Of a DNA stretch of 42,647 nt, positions 23,669-30,006 are shown in pieces. Under the pieces are notes generated by a model. The model saw only the letters and a list, made by a program, of their open reading frames with translations, did no database searches and had not been told where the DNA came from. Source of the DNA: a virus; the IMG/VR virus record IMGVR_UViG_3300046694_000227, positions 1 to 42,647 of that record, one strand, 5' to 3'. Both the position numbers and the translations under genes were made by a program. Within the stretch, counting starts at the first letter, position 1. Every line of letters starts with the position of its first letter.

Positions 23669-23952
23669 GGGCTCACCACAAGCCCTTCGGCCCAGGCATT
23701 GCTGTCGAAGTCAGGCTCGACAGGCTGTCGACGCGGCGGGAACTGGCGGACATTGCTGGCCGTCGCGTTATCGCGCTTCACCCACTTCACCAGCAGGCTC
23801 ACCCAGGAGGCCTGAGTCTCGACACGGCCAGAGGCCGAGTAGTGACAGACGAATGCAGCGGTCGCCTCACTGGTGAACTCAGCAACCGGGATTGCCATGC
23901 GCAGCGCGTACGACTTCAGCAGCTTCTGGTCAGGCACCCAGTCGAGGGTCAT
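23665..23952 (-). CDS. DnaT-like DNA-binding domain, C-terminal part of split replication initiator
   Basis: A 95-aa frame starting MTLDWVPDQKLLKSYALRMA, then TSEATAAFVCHYSASGRVET and QASWVSLLVKWVKRDN: the DnaT/PriB-type single-strand-binding domain usually fused to the C-terminus of O-like initiators. The frame stays open upstream of this ATG, back to the pentanucleotide repeat at 24030-24052, and is one repeat unit out of register with the N-terminal gene. It may still be translated by itself; no strong ribosome site is seen. Confidence 0.8.
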   Translation of the reverse strand: MTLDWVPDQKLLKSYALRMAIPVAEFTSEATAAFVCHYSASGRVETQASWVSLLVKWVKRDNATASNVRQFPPRRQPVEPDFDSNAWAEGLVVSP

Positions 23953-24020
23953 TTCGGTTGGTGACTTTGGGTCGACCGAATTTTCCTCACCCGCGTGTAG
24001 AGTGTTGTGTTGATCTTCTC

Positions 24021-24452
24021 CTATTCCCTTCCCTTCCCTTCCCTTCCGTGGTCTACCGGTCGACGATCAGTCGACGACTCCTCGGCGAATTGTTGGCGAA
24101 TGCTCTCCGACTGGTCGTCTAATTCTGATGGTGGTCCGGGGTATTTGAAGTTCTTTTTCTCGATCTTCTGGTGCTTCCAGCCACGGACGTGGAAGTAGTT
24201 CTTCCCGTTCACCCAGTAGCTCTGGATCAGCTCGGCACCCTCTAGCTCACCCAGGAGATTTCTCACCTCTTCGGTGGTGATGTCGTCACCTGGGAACACC
24301 AAGGCCTTGATGGTTCGCGGTGCCAACGGATGGTTGCCGCCGTCATCGCAAAAATTCCAAAGGCCAATGAACAGCAGCCGAGCCATCGGGCGGCAGGACA
24401 TGACCTGCTCGCTCGACCAGAACTCGGGCTTGACGGTACGAATGCGAGCCAT
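24021..24452 (-). CDS. O-like replication initiator, N-terminal DNA-binding part
   Basis: A 143-residue frame beginning MARIRTVKPEFWSSEQVMSC, then ARLLFIGLWNFCDDGGNHPL and HVRGWKHQKIEKKNFKYP: the winged-helix N-terminus of phage O-like initiators, which bind origin iterons. It ends prematurely within a (GGGAA)n run. The start overlaps the Rha stop (TGATG), with AGGGGG 7 nt upstream. Removing one 5-bp repeat would fuse it to the DnaT-like domain, giving a 260-aa initiator. As it stands, the two halves are separate. Confidence 0.82.
   Translation of the reverse strand: MARIRTVKPEFWSSEQVMSCRPMARLLFIGLWNFCDDGGNHPLAPRTIKALVFPGDDITTEEVRNLLGELEGAELIQSYWVNGKNYFHVRGWKHQKIEKKNFKYPGPPSELDDQSESIRQQFAEESSTDRRPVDHGREGKGRE
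24030..24052. repeat. Pentanucleotide repeat (TTCCC)4 inside the initiator gene
   Basis: Four tandem TTCCC units on the plus strand (GGGAA on the coding strand) plus flanking partial units, at 24033-24056 approximately. With four units the frame ends in TAG immediately after; with three the frame continues through the linker into the DnaT-like domain. This is a slippage-prone site that switches the protein between split and fused forms. Confidence 0.85.
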
Positions 24453-25264
24453 CACGCGGCCCCCTTGAGTGCTTTGTCATGAGTGAACAGCCCGTCCCAG
24501 GTCTTCTTCATAGGCAGCTCGCCGGCCAGGTATAGGTCGTACAGGCGCACGGCGCCCTTCTTGAGCAGGACTGGCGTGAAGGAAACGAACGGCTCTTTGC
24601 CGTGGGGAGTGACTTCGTGCTGATGCTCGGTCATGTACTTGTCGCGGGCGTAGGACGCCACACGAAAGCGCAGGCCGGATTTGCTCTCGTTGTAGAGCCA
24701 GTTGCGGCCTTCGAGAAACTTGCCCACCTGCATGACGTTGACCCCATTGAGGCCCTTGCAGAATTGGGTATGCGTCATCCCTTCCTTGAACAGGTTCTCC
24801 ATGGAATGGATCTTCGAGGCCTGGGCTTCGACCTGAATGGACAACTGCAGGCGCTGCTGCTCAGCCTCGAAAGCGAGCTGAATGAGGTCCATGCGGGAGA
24901 GTTCGCGGGGTTGGGCGATCTGCCCTTCCAGCTCCTGCCAGCGGTCCACCAACGCAGCGGTAAATTCAGGGCTGAGCTGAGCAACTACTACGAAGCTGTC
25001 GCGCTTGCAGACCATATACTCGGAAGCCTTGCGGCCGAGGCTGTCGAGGTATTCCCCCATTGGGGGAAGAGCAATCACCGGATTTCCATTCGCGTCGTTC
25101 CGCGCGGAAAGTCGTTCGATGGATTGTTTGACCTTGTCGTGGCGCGAGCCGACCAGTTCGGCAATCTCGCGAGAAGACATAGCGTGTCGCGACACGTTTT
25201 CGGTATTACCAAAAGGTGTCGCGGGCTTTTTGAGGGCCTGTACATCATGGTTAGAGGTATGCAT
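24452..25264 (-). CDS. rha: Rha-family antirepressor with KilAC-type C-terminus
   Basis: A 270-aa protein from ATG 25264 (GAGG 6 nt upstream). The N-terminal Rha domain (MSSREIAELVGSRHDKVKQS, then EYMVCKRDSFVVVAQLSPEF) is followed by a coiled coil and a KilAC-like C-terminus (MTHTQFCKGLNGVNVMQVGK, then RFRVASYARDKYMTEHQHEV). Rha proteins regulate lysogeny in lambdoid phages, often as antirepressors. The peptide TPFGNTENVSR near residue 18-28 is encoded by an inverted repeat that recurs at 33898-33929. Confidence 0.87.
   Translation of the reverse strand: MHTSNHDVQALKKPATPFGNTENVSRHAMSSREIAELVGSRHDKVKQSIERLSARNDANGNPVIALPPMGEYLDSLGRKASEYMVCKRDSFVVVAQLSPEFTAALVDRWQELEGQIAQPRELSRMDLIQLAFEAEQQRLQLSIQVEAQASKIHSMENLFKEGMTHTQFCKGLNGVNVMQVGKFLEGRNWLYNESKSGLRFRVASYARDKYMTEHQHEVTPHGKEPFVSFTPVLLKKGAVRLYDLYLAGELPMKKTWDGLFTHDKALKGAA
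25189..25222. repeat. Inverted repeat within rha, shared with 33898-33929
   Basis: GCGACAC, then one mismatched base and TTTT, a 10-nt loop, AAAA, one mismatched base and GTGTCGC. The gene at 33648-34010 carries the same hairpin with perfect 11-bp arms and an equal 10-nt loop. Both copies encode TPF-x-x-TE-x-VSR. Confidence 0.75.
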
Positions 25265-25300
25265 AATCGGCCTCACAGATGCTTTTGTTGTATGCAGTAG

Positions 25301-25330
25301 AAGAAACCACCGGGCCTGGTGGTTTTTTTT
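25301..25330. terminator. Hairpin terminator between rha and the upstream small gene
   Basis: Stem ACCACC / GGTGGT with a short GC loop; T8 follows on the plus strand and TTTCTTCT on the minus strand. The minus-strand T tract is weaker, so in the early operon it may be only partly effective or be overcome by antitermination. Confidence 0.55.
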
Positions 25331-25350
25331 CGCCTGCGGTTTGGGGTTTG

Positions 25351-25593
25351 CTACTTGTGGACTTCATCAGCGAATCCTTTTTCAGTCCCTTTTAAGTCCG
25401 GCGGCGGCTCTCGCCGAGGCACCGGAAGATTGCGCAGCTTTCCGGAGCCTTTTGGCCTGGTCTTCTCGAAGAAACGCTCTGTTCCAAGCTTTGCGGCGTA
25501 CTGCTCTGGCGTCAGTCCTTCTGCTTTCGCAAGTCGCGCAAGCTTTTCGTAAAGCCTTCCATCGATCCCGTGGCAGATCGTGGTTTCAGGCAC
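25351..25593 (-). CDS. 80-aa hypothetical protein
   Basis: An 80-aa basic protein. The N-terminus DGRLYEKLARLAKAEGLTPEQYAAKL looks like a ribbon-helix-helix or short helical DNA-binding module; the C-terminus is Pro/Arg rich (VPRREPPPD). It lies in the early operon after cro and another small gene, so it may be regulatory. The family is not recognised. Confidence 0.6.
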   Translation of the reverse strand: MPETTICHGIDGRLYEKLARLAKAEGLTPEQYAAKLGTERFFEKTRPKGSGKLRNLPVPRREPPPDLKGTEKGFADEVHK

Positions 25594-25611
25594 AGGGCCT
25601 CCTGTAGGCCT

Positions 25612-25806
25612 TCAGGCCATGTGGCGTTCATCGGTAACATCGCTCTCGACGATGCTTTCCAGCTTCTCCTCCACGCACATGCGCACGAACACTGCGAGCT
25701 GCAACTTGTGAAGGCGTGCCACAGCCTTCAATGCCTCGTAGGTCTCATCGTCGTAGCGGGATTTGATTTCCCGATCCTTCAGGTGACGGCTGTCGTCGTA
25801 GGCCAT
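25612..25806 (-). CDS. 64-aa ribbon-helix-helix-like protein
   Basis: A 64-aa protein (KDREIKSRYDDETYEALKAV, then ARLHKLQLAVFVRMCVEEKL) that fits the Arc/MetJ-type strand-helix-helix pattern: a short strand REIKSRY followed by two helices. Such proteins bind DNA as dimers. It is the second gene after the cro-like gene. The identification is from pattern only. Confidence 0.62.
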   Translation of the reverse strand: MAYDDSRHLKDREIKSRYDDETYEALKAVARLHKLQLAVFVRMCVEEKLESIVESDVTDERHMA

Positions 25807-25838
25807 AAGGGTCTTGCTCCTTGGTGAATGGAAAATGG

Positions 25839-26033
25839 TTATGCGGCGGATTTCTGGGACGGGAACGGACGCTGCTCTTGTGCCGACAAGCTGCCGTCAT
25901 CTTCGAGGGTCACGTACACATCACGGCCTACGCGGATCGCCTTGCTGAGGGCGCCCTGCGTACAGCCGAGCAGCTGCGCGGCCTTGGTATGGCCGTGTTC
26001 TTTGGCAAATTCGGTGAGTGGGATTCGGCGCAT
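25839..26033 (-). CDS. cro: Cro-like repressor
   Basis: A 64-aa protein from ATG 26033 (GAGGA 7 nt upstream) with a helix-turn-helix FAKEHGHTKAAQLLGCTQGALSKAI (about residues 9-33) and a small beta C-terminus (DVYVTLEDDGSLS): the lambda Cro plan. It diverges from the cI-like gene across three operators and is the first gene of the early minus operon. A start further up at 26093 would run through the operators and is rejected. Confidence 0.83.
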   Translation of the reverse strand: MRRIPLTEFAKEHGHTKAAQLLGCTQGALSKAIRVGRDVYVTLEDDGSLSAQEQRPFPSQKSAA

Positions 26034-26065
26034 TGCGGCGTCCTCTGCGTAGATTTCGTCACAAG

Positions 26066-26131
26066 CATGACCGCCGGTATTGTTAGCAGTCAATACCGGC
26101 GATATTGGTTAAGTAAATACCGTGGGTAATA
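26066..26131. promoter_or_regulatory. OR-like region: three 17-bp operators between cro and cI
   Basis: CATGACCGCCGGTATTG (26066-26082), CAATACCGGCGATATTG (26091-26107) and AAATACCGTGGGTAATA (26115-26131) are variants of CAATACC-N3-GGTATTG. Centre spacing is about 25 and 24 bp, as in lambda. On the minus strand TTGACT (26094-26089) could be the -35 of the cro promoter. On the plus strand TTGGTT (26105-26110) and TAATAA (26127-26132) could form the cI promoter. Two more copies lie at 28180-28221. Confidence 0.85.
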
Positions 26132-26141
26132 ACATCACGCC

Positions 26142-26933
26142 ATGAAAAAAGACTCCCGACGGCTTCCGTTATCTGACTGGCAGCTGCAAGACAGCGCTCG
26201 TCTGAAATCCCTCTTCCAGGCAAAGCGCGGGGAGCTGAAGCTCACCCAAGAAAAACTCGCCGCAGAACTGGGCGATGGCGTGACGCAAGGCGCTGTGAGC
26301 CACTTTATGAATGGGCGCACAGCCTTGAGCGTTAACGCTGCTGTGGTTTTTGCGAAAGCGCTGCAGGTCCCCGTATCTGATATCAGCCCGACGCTGGCCA
26401 CGCAGATCGAAAAGATGGCGGCATCACTCCCGGACACTCGCCCCTCTCACCGAGAAACTGATGACGAACGCGTCCCGCCGCGGAGCTTCGATCTCAGAAA
26501 TGAGCCGGGCTACACAGGGGTATTGCAGCTCACTGCACGTGGCTCGACCGGTGACGGTGATGACAATCCTCACGTCGAGATTCGTGGCGTCATGGCGTTT
26601 AAGTCGTCATGGCTGCGGGCGAACAACCTCAATCAGCGCCACCTCGATGTGATCTATGCCAACGGACACAGCATGGAGCCGACCATCAACTACGGCGACG
26701 TGCTGCTGGTGGATGAGTCGAAGATCGAACCGAAAGACGGCCAGATCTTCGCCATGCAGAGCGCCACCAAGGGGACGATCGTGAAGCGCCTGGTGAAGTC
26801 GGATATCGAGGGCTGGATCATCCGTAGCGACAACTCTGACAAGGCGCGTTACGGCGACGAGATTTTGCGCGACGGCGAAATAAACGAAGTACGGATCATC
26901 GGGCGCGTCGTTTGGCGTGGCGGGATGCTGTAA
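26142..26933 (+). CDS. cI: CI-like repressor (XRE helix-turn-helix plus S24 peptidase domain)
   Basis: A 263-aa protein. The N-terminal helix-turn-helix spans about residues 31-60 (KLTQEKLAAELGDGVTQGAV). The C-terminal LexA/S24 domain has Ser177 in NGHSMEPTI and Lys215 in TIVKRL as catalytic pair. I see no Ala-Gly or Cys-Gly cleavage site in the linker (about 95-155), so RecA-driven self-cleavage may differ or be absent; the Rha antirepressor could offer another route to induction. It maintains lysogeny through the flanking operators. Confidence 0.92.
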   Translation: MKKDSRRLPLSDWQLQDSARLKSLFQAKRGELKLTQEKLAAELGDGVTQGAVSHFMNGRTALSVNAAVVFAKALQVPVSDISPTLATQIEKMAASLPDTRPSHRETDDERVPPRSFDLRNEPGYTGVLQLTARGSTGDGDDNPHVEIRGVMAFKSSWLRANNLNQRHLDVIYANGHSMEPTINYGDVLLVDESKIEPKDGQIFAMQSATKGTIVKRLVKSDIEGWIIRSDNSDKARYGDEILRDGEINEVRIIGRVVWRGGML

Positions 26934-26967
26934 GTAATAAATTAAGCGCGCAGCGCATGGAGAGCAC

Positions 26968-27354
26968 GTGAGCACAGAGCCGGATATGGTGAATATTGGT
27001 GGAATTCACGACATGCCTTACTGGTGTGAGCCCAAGGAGATTTTTGCCTACCTGGATACGATTGCGCCTCAAAGAGGGTCGAGATTTTTATGCCCGGTTT
27101 GCTCCAGTAACCAATGGGGCTGTTCGACGATAGGCTTAACAGACGAGGCAGGGATTACGAAAGACGTCGTTGCCCCATGCCAATTCCCGCTAAGAGCACC
27201 TGGTGGCGGTACGGTTGGAATGAACGGTAAGGAGCTTCCAAATTATCATTACGCCCTGACTTGCTTGACGTGTGCAAACACGATTTTCCTCAACGCAGCG
27301 ATGGTGCAAGGTCGTATCCAACTCTTGCGGGAGCGGTCGGATGAGCAATCCTAG
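26968..27354 (+). CDS. Zinc-ribbon-like protein in the rexA position
   Basis: A 128-aa protein with CPVCSSNQWGC near residues 42-52 and CLTCANT near 98-104, a possible split zinc ribbon. The ends are acidic. It follows cI by 34 bp in the same direction, overlaps the next gene by 14 bp, and lies before the terminators and second operator cluster, the place of lambda rexA. It should be made in the lysogen from the cI promoter. No family is recognised; an exclusion or sensor role is inferred from place only. Confidence 0.7.
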   Translation: MSTEPDMVNIGGIHDMPYWCEPKEIFAYLDTIAPQRGSRFLCPVCSSNQWGCSTIGLTDEAGITKDVVAPCQFPLRAPGGGTVGMNGKELPNYHYALTCLTCANTIFLNAAMVQGRIQLLRERSDEQS

Positions 27355-28075
27355 ATTGTTTCAGGACTACCATCTTCCTAATGGCATAGGGCTTGCTACC
27401 AACCCTTCTAATGATGATTGCGAGAACAGGAATCTTGATGAGGTTCTGCAAGGCATTCAGTCAGATTATTCAGTTGATGAGTTCACGCGACTGCTAGAAA
27501 GATATGAAAAATCCCTAACATCGAAGGCAGCGCTAGGCCCTCTCGGTTTTTTACACGACTCCTATTTTCAGAAAATGTACAGCCTTCTGAGCCCGATGCC
27601 GTTACCGCTTTATGACAAACATGTTAGGAATGCCTTCGCACACTTGGGGGTTCGAGAAGAACCGAAACTATCGAATGATGACAAGCCAGACGATGCTGTC
27701 CATACTGAAGACATGACTGAAATTACGCGTGACGAGCTGAAAGCCCATCTTGAGAACCAAGACCTCAAGGTCGACGCTCGCCTTGGCAAATTCGAGCAGC
27801 GAGTCTCTGATGGTCTCACAGAGATGAATCATAGCTTGCAGTTGCTCGACAAGGACCTCGCTGGTCTTCGAGGCCTCAAGGGCACCATAATCCTAAACTC
27901 GGTTTTATCCGTAATCGCTGTCGTTGGTATCGTCATCGCGGTGATGGCTTATGGTACGTCGAGTTTCGATTCTGGTAGGGATACGGCACAGCTCCTCCAA
28001 GAGCTTCGCCAGCAATCGTTCGAAAATAAACAAATGCTCGAACAGATAAAGGCCAACCAAACGCCTAGTAAATAA
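27341..28075 (+). CDS. C-terminally membrane-anchored coiled-coil protein in the rexB position
   Basis: A 244-aa protein from ATG 27341, overlapping the previous gene. The N-terminal part (to about 110) is soluble and helical; about 135-185 is coiled coil (DARLGKFEQRVSDGLTEMNH); one membrane helix follows (IILNSVLSVIAVVGIVIAVM, about 190-209) and a charged tail ends it. Lambda RexB is polytopic, so this is not RexB itself. With its zinc-ribbon neighbour it forms a soluble sensor plus membrane effector pair. The frame upstream to 27272 is not used. Confidence 0.7.
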   Translation: MSNPRLFQDYHLPNGIGLATNPSNDDCENRNLDEVLQGIQSDYSVDEFTRLLERYEKSLTSKAALGPLGFLHDSYFQKMYSLLSPMPLPLYDKHVRNAFAHLGVREEPKLSNDDKPDDAVHTEDMTEITRDELKAHLENQDLKVDARLGKFEQRVSDGLTEMNHSLQLLDKDLAGLRGLKGTIILNSVLSVIAVVGIVIAVMAYGTSSFDSGRDTAQLLQELRQQSFENKQMLEQIKANQTPSK

Positions 28076-28084
28076 GCAGTGAGC

Positions 28085-28113
28085 AAGCCCGGCCCAGCGC
28101 CGGGCTTCTTGTT
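28085..28113 (+). terminator. Terminator 1 of the cI transcription unit
   Basis: Stem AAGCCCGGC / GCCGGGCTT (9 bp), then TCTTGTTT. It follows the second rex-position gene by about 10 bp. Confidence 0.8.
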
Positions 28114-28137
28114 TCTGCCCTCCCCGATCTGATCCGC

Positions 28138-28161
28138 AGCCCGCCACTGAGCGGGCTTTTT
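28138..28161 (+). terminator. Terminator 2 of the cI transcription unit
   Basis: Stem AGCCCGC / GCGGGCT with a 6-nt loop, then TTTT. Together with the first hairpin it insulates the lysogenic transcript from the plus-strand early operon. Confidence 0.8.
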
Positions 28162-28179
28162 CATGCCTTTTGAAAAATA

Positions 28180-28221
28180 CATGACCGGCGGTATTTACCA
28201 CATACAATACCGGAGGTATTG
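28180..28221. promoter_or_regulatory. OL-like region: two operators over an early promoter
   Basis: CATGACCGGCGGTATTT (28180-28196) and CAATACCGGAGGTATTG (28205-28221), the second a perfect palindrome about its central base. Centres are 25 bp apart. A candidate early promoter, TTTACC (28194-28199) - 17 bp - TATTGT (28217-28222), overlaps the second site; TTGAAA (28170-28175) is another possible -35. Repressor bound here would silence the plus-strand early genes. Confidence 0.82.
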
Positions 28222-28273
28222 TTTACCCATCGCAGCGACACACGGCCACTGCGAAGGGCCTCAACAGACCCGC

Positions 28274-28286
28274 CGCTCTTTAACAA
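28274..28286 (+). promoter_or_regulatory. boxA antitermination element
   Basis: CGCTCTTTAACAA is a perfect match to the rRNA-type boxA that binds NusB/S10. It lies about 50 nt into the leader of the plus-strand early transcript, where lambda has nutL. I see no convincing boxB hairpin after it. Confidence 0.7.
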
Positions 28287-28361
28287 CCAGCGCCATGAAC
28301 GACTACCCGGCCAGTCCGGTTAGGTCACTCCCGGCTCCATCGGTGGGAGGTCAGTAAACCG

Positions 28362-28460
28362 ATGAACAAAACCGCACTTGCCTCTACCGGCGACCGGCGA
28401 TCCGACAGGCCCGAAAGCCTGCCCACGCGCAGCCCACTGCGACGGCGGACGAGGTGTTGA
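28362..28460 (+). CDS. 32-aa Arg-rich leader peptide (uncertain)
   Basis: A frame of 32 codons with GGGAGG about 11-12 nt before the ATG, ending in an Arg-rich tail (PLRRRTRC). It is the first gene-like frame after boxA, where an N-type antiterminator would be encoded, but N proteins carry the Arg-rich motif at the N-terminus. A 20-codon frame (28295-28357) precedes it. Low confidence that it is a real protein. Confidence 0.25.
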   Translation: MNKTALASTGDRRSDRPESLPTRSPLRRRTRC

Positions 28461-28563
28461 CCGAACTGAGTGAATGACCTGGTAAGCGGGTGCGGAGAAA
28501 AACAGATTTCACTGGCTGGCCTTGGCGACAGGGCCAGACGGGAAATCAACTGAGGGCAGCTAC

Positions 28564-28794
28564 ATGGCCTGCAAAATTTGCAGCTCAAGCAATACGGCTT
28601 CGCTGGGCATGCGTACCCCGCACCTGTACTGCAGGTCATGCGGAGCGCATGAATACGAAGGACAGGTGATCGACAAGAACACCTGGAACTCATGGATCAA
28701 CGGCCACACAGAACGACCTGTCGGAGATTCCCATGCTTCAACTCATCCTGATCGGCGCAGCGCTCAGCCATGCGCGGCCAGAACCGCCACCTGA
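28564..28794 (+). CDS. Small zinc-ribbon protein
   Basis: A 76-aa protein starting MACKICSSSNTASLGMRTP with CKIC and, 18 residues later, CRSC: a compact zinc ribbon. GQVIDKNTWNSWI then recalls the C-terminal Trp-Asn signature of Lar/Com-like phage proteins. GAGGG lies about 7 nt before the ATG. The last 25 residues overlap another short frame (28733) and may not be conserved. Confidence 0.6.
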   Translation: MACKICSSSNTASLGMRTPHLYCRSCGAHEYEGQVIDKNTWNSWINGHTERPVGDSHASTHPDRRSAQPCAARTAT

Positions 28795-28852
28795 TGACGG
28801 CCTGCCAACCGATCCACTGCGCTTTCATCGTGAGCGCTGGCGATGTACTTAG
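28733..28852 (+). CDS. 39-aa hypothetical peptide (uncertain)
   Basis: A frame of 39 codons (MLQLILIGAALSHARPEPPP) with GGAG 6 nt before the ATG, overlapping the end of the zinc-ribbon gene in another frame. The N-terminus is hydrophobic, the rest basic. It resembles the many short overlapping genes of this region. Confidence 0.35.
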   Translation: MLQLILIGAALSHARPEPPPDDGLPTDPLRFHRERWRCT

Positions 28853-29070
28853 GGTCAGCGCTTGTTCTGGCCTGCGCTGCCCCGACCCAAATACTGACTA
28901 TTGAAGCTGCATTGCAGGTAACACCGAAAAGGCCCTCCCGTCCAGTTGGGCCTTTTCACTTCCCCGACACCACCCGAATTCACTCCCCTCCGCGCCCAAC
29001 GGCAACCAGCGGAGCGGATGAGTGCATCCGAGTTTTGTTGGATCAACACCCCGCCACCACGGAGGCGACC
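28853..29070. other. Short region without a confident gene
   Basis: 218 bp between short genes. A frame is open from 28843 through this stretch into the next gene, but its text is Pro/Thr-rich with no good ribosome site, so I treat it as non-coding. A hairpin around GGCCCTCCCG...TTGGGCC near 28932-28960 might act on RNA. Confidence 0.4.
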
Positions 29071-29307
29071 ATGGCAACCAGCTATGCAGACAGTGCTCAG
29101 GCCCGAGAGTGGGACAGGCGCTATGACGATTGGGGGCGCCCGAAAGCGCCGCAGGTTGAAGACTTCCATGACTACGAAGCTGCTGAGCAGCAACGCACAC
29201 AGCGTCAAGCGCTGATGGCCGCTCAGGAGCTCGTCGACCGTAGGGCGCGGGCCAAGCGAGTCGCGGCAGCAGTAGTCGCTTACGGTGAGTTCTGGGGGTT
29301 GAGATGA
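29071..29307 (+). CDS. 78-aa hypothetical protein
   Basis: From ATG 29071, preceded by ACGGAGG at 5 nt. The product is charged and mainly helical (REWDRRYDDWGRPKAPQVED, then ELVDRRARAKRVAAAVVAYG). It overlaps the next gene (ATGA). No family is recognised. Confidence 0.62.
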   Translation: MATSYADSAQAREWDRRYDDWGRPKAPQVEDFHDYEAAEQQRTQRQALMAAQELVDRRARAKRVAAAVVAYGEFWGLR

Positions 29308-29537
29308 ACGTTCAGCAGCGAGATCACCAGACGGCGATCACCTGGATCGAGGGCGAGATCAACAACATGATCAAGGACCTCGGACAGCCCAACGCCAGCG
29401 CCGCCGCAACATCTGCAATCACCCTCGCCTTCCTGCTCCGTGCCATTGATAACGATGAGCACCGGCATTACCGGGCGCGCATCGATCAGATCTATGCCAC
29501 CTACAACGCTTCGGTCACGCAAGGAGCTGCAGCATGA
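29304..29537 (+). CDS. 77-aa hypothetical protein
   Basis: A 77-aa helical protein (ITWIEGEINNMIKDLGQPNA, then ITLAFLLRAIDNDEHRHYRA). It overlaps both neighbours by 4 bp, so translation is coupled. The family is not recognised. Confidence 0.65.
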   Translation: MNVQQRDHQTAITWIEGEINNMIKDLGQPNASAAATSAITLAFLLRAIDNDEHRHYRARIDQIYATYNASVTQGAAA

Positions 29538-29728
29538 CAACGCCCCCAGTAAAAACGCTGGTCGATGAGCAGCTCGACGACATTGAGCGCCGCATTGCGA
29601 TCCTCGGCTTCGGCCTTCCCTTCAACGAAGTAATCGGTCGCAAACGTGAGGATCTGGTTTCCAGCCTCCCGCAGCGCCTGTCGGTGACCATGAAAGGCGG
29701 TCGCATTGCCGCGAGGGTTCGACCATGA
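29534..29728 (+). CDS. 64-aa hypothetical protein
   Basis: A 64-aa basic protein (KTLVDEQLDDIERRIAILGF, then LSVTMKGGRIAARVRP). It overlaps both neighbours (ATGA) in the same cluster. No motif is assigned. Confidence 0.6.
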   Translation: MTTPPVKTLVDEQLDDIERRIAILGFGLPFNEVIGRKREDLVSSLPQRLSVTMKGGRIAARVRP

Positions 29729-29850
29729 AGCTTGCCTACTGGATCCTCGCTACCGTCCTCGTTGCAGGCCTGGCCGCTTACACCACGGCGCGCGATTCGT
29801 CTGGCATCTGTGAGGTGCCGCACTCGACCACCTACCGGGTTTTCCGGTGA
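29725..29850 (+). CDS. 41-aa small membrane or secreted peptide
   Basis: A 41-codon frame (MKLAYWILATVLVAGLAAYT) with one N-terminal hydrophobic segment and a short tail with a single Cys. Both ends overlap neighbours (ATGA, GTGA), which argues for translation. Confidence 0.5.
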   Translation: MKLAYWILATVLVAGLAAYTTARDSSGICEVPHSTTYRVFR

Positions 29851-29963
29851 CCAGTCTTCAGCGAGCGCGCCGGCTGTTGATACGGCGCGGCTCGTTCTCC
29901 GCCATCGGCGTTTTCACCTTCCTGATGCTGCTCAGCGCCCTCGCCGATCGCGTCACTCAATAA
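29847..29963 (+). CDS. 38-aa small membrane peptide
   Basis: A GTG start overlaps the previous stop (GTGA). The product has a basic N-terminus (RARRLLIRRG) and one membrane segment (FSAIGVFTFLMLLSALA). It is predicted to sit in the inner membrane with its basic end inside. The function is unknown. Confidence 0.45.
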   Translation: MTSLQRARRLLIRRGSFSAIGVFTFLMLLSALADRVTQ

Positions 29964-30006
29964 ACAACACCACCACACGCTGCGCTCGGCGCGGCAAGGA
30001 ATCGTC

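Noticed and set aside
26066-28221. CRISPR-like repeats
   Set aside because: The repeated 17-mers are few, palindromic and placed over promoters, so they are operators, not an array. No CRISPR array was seen in the window.
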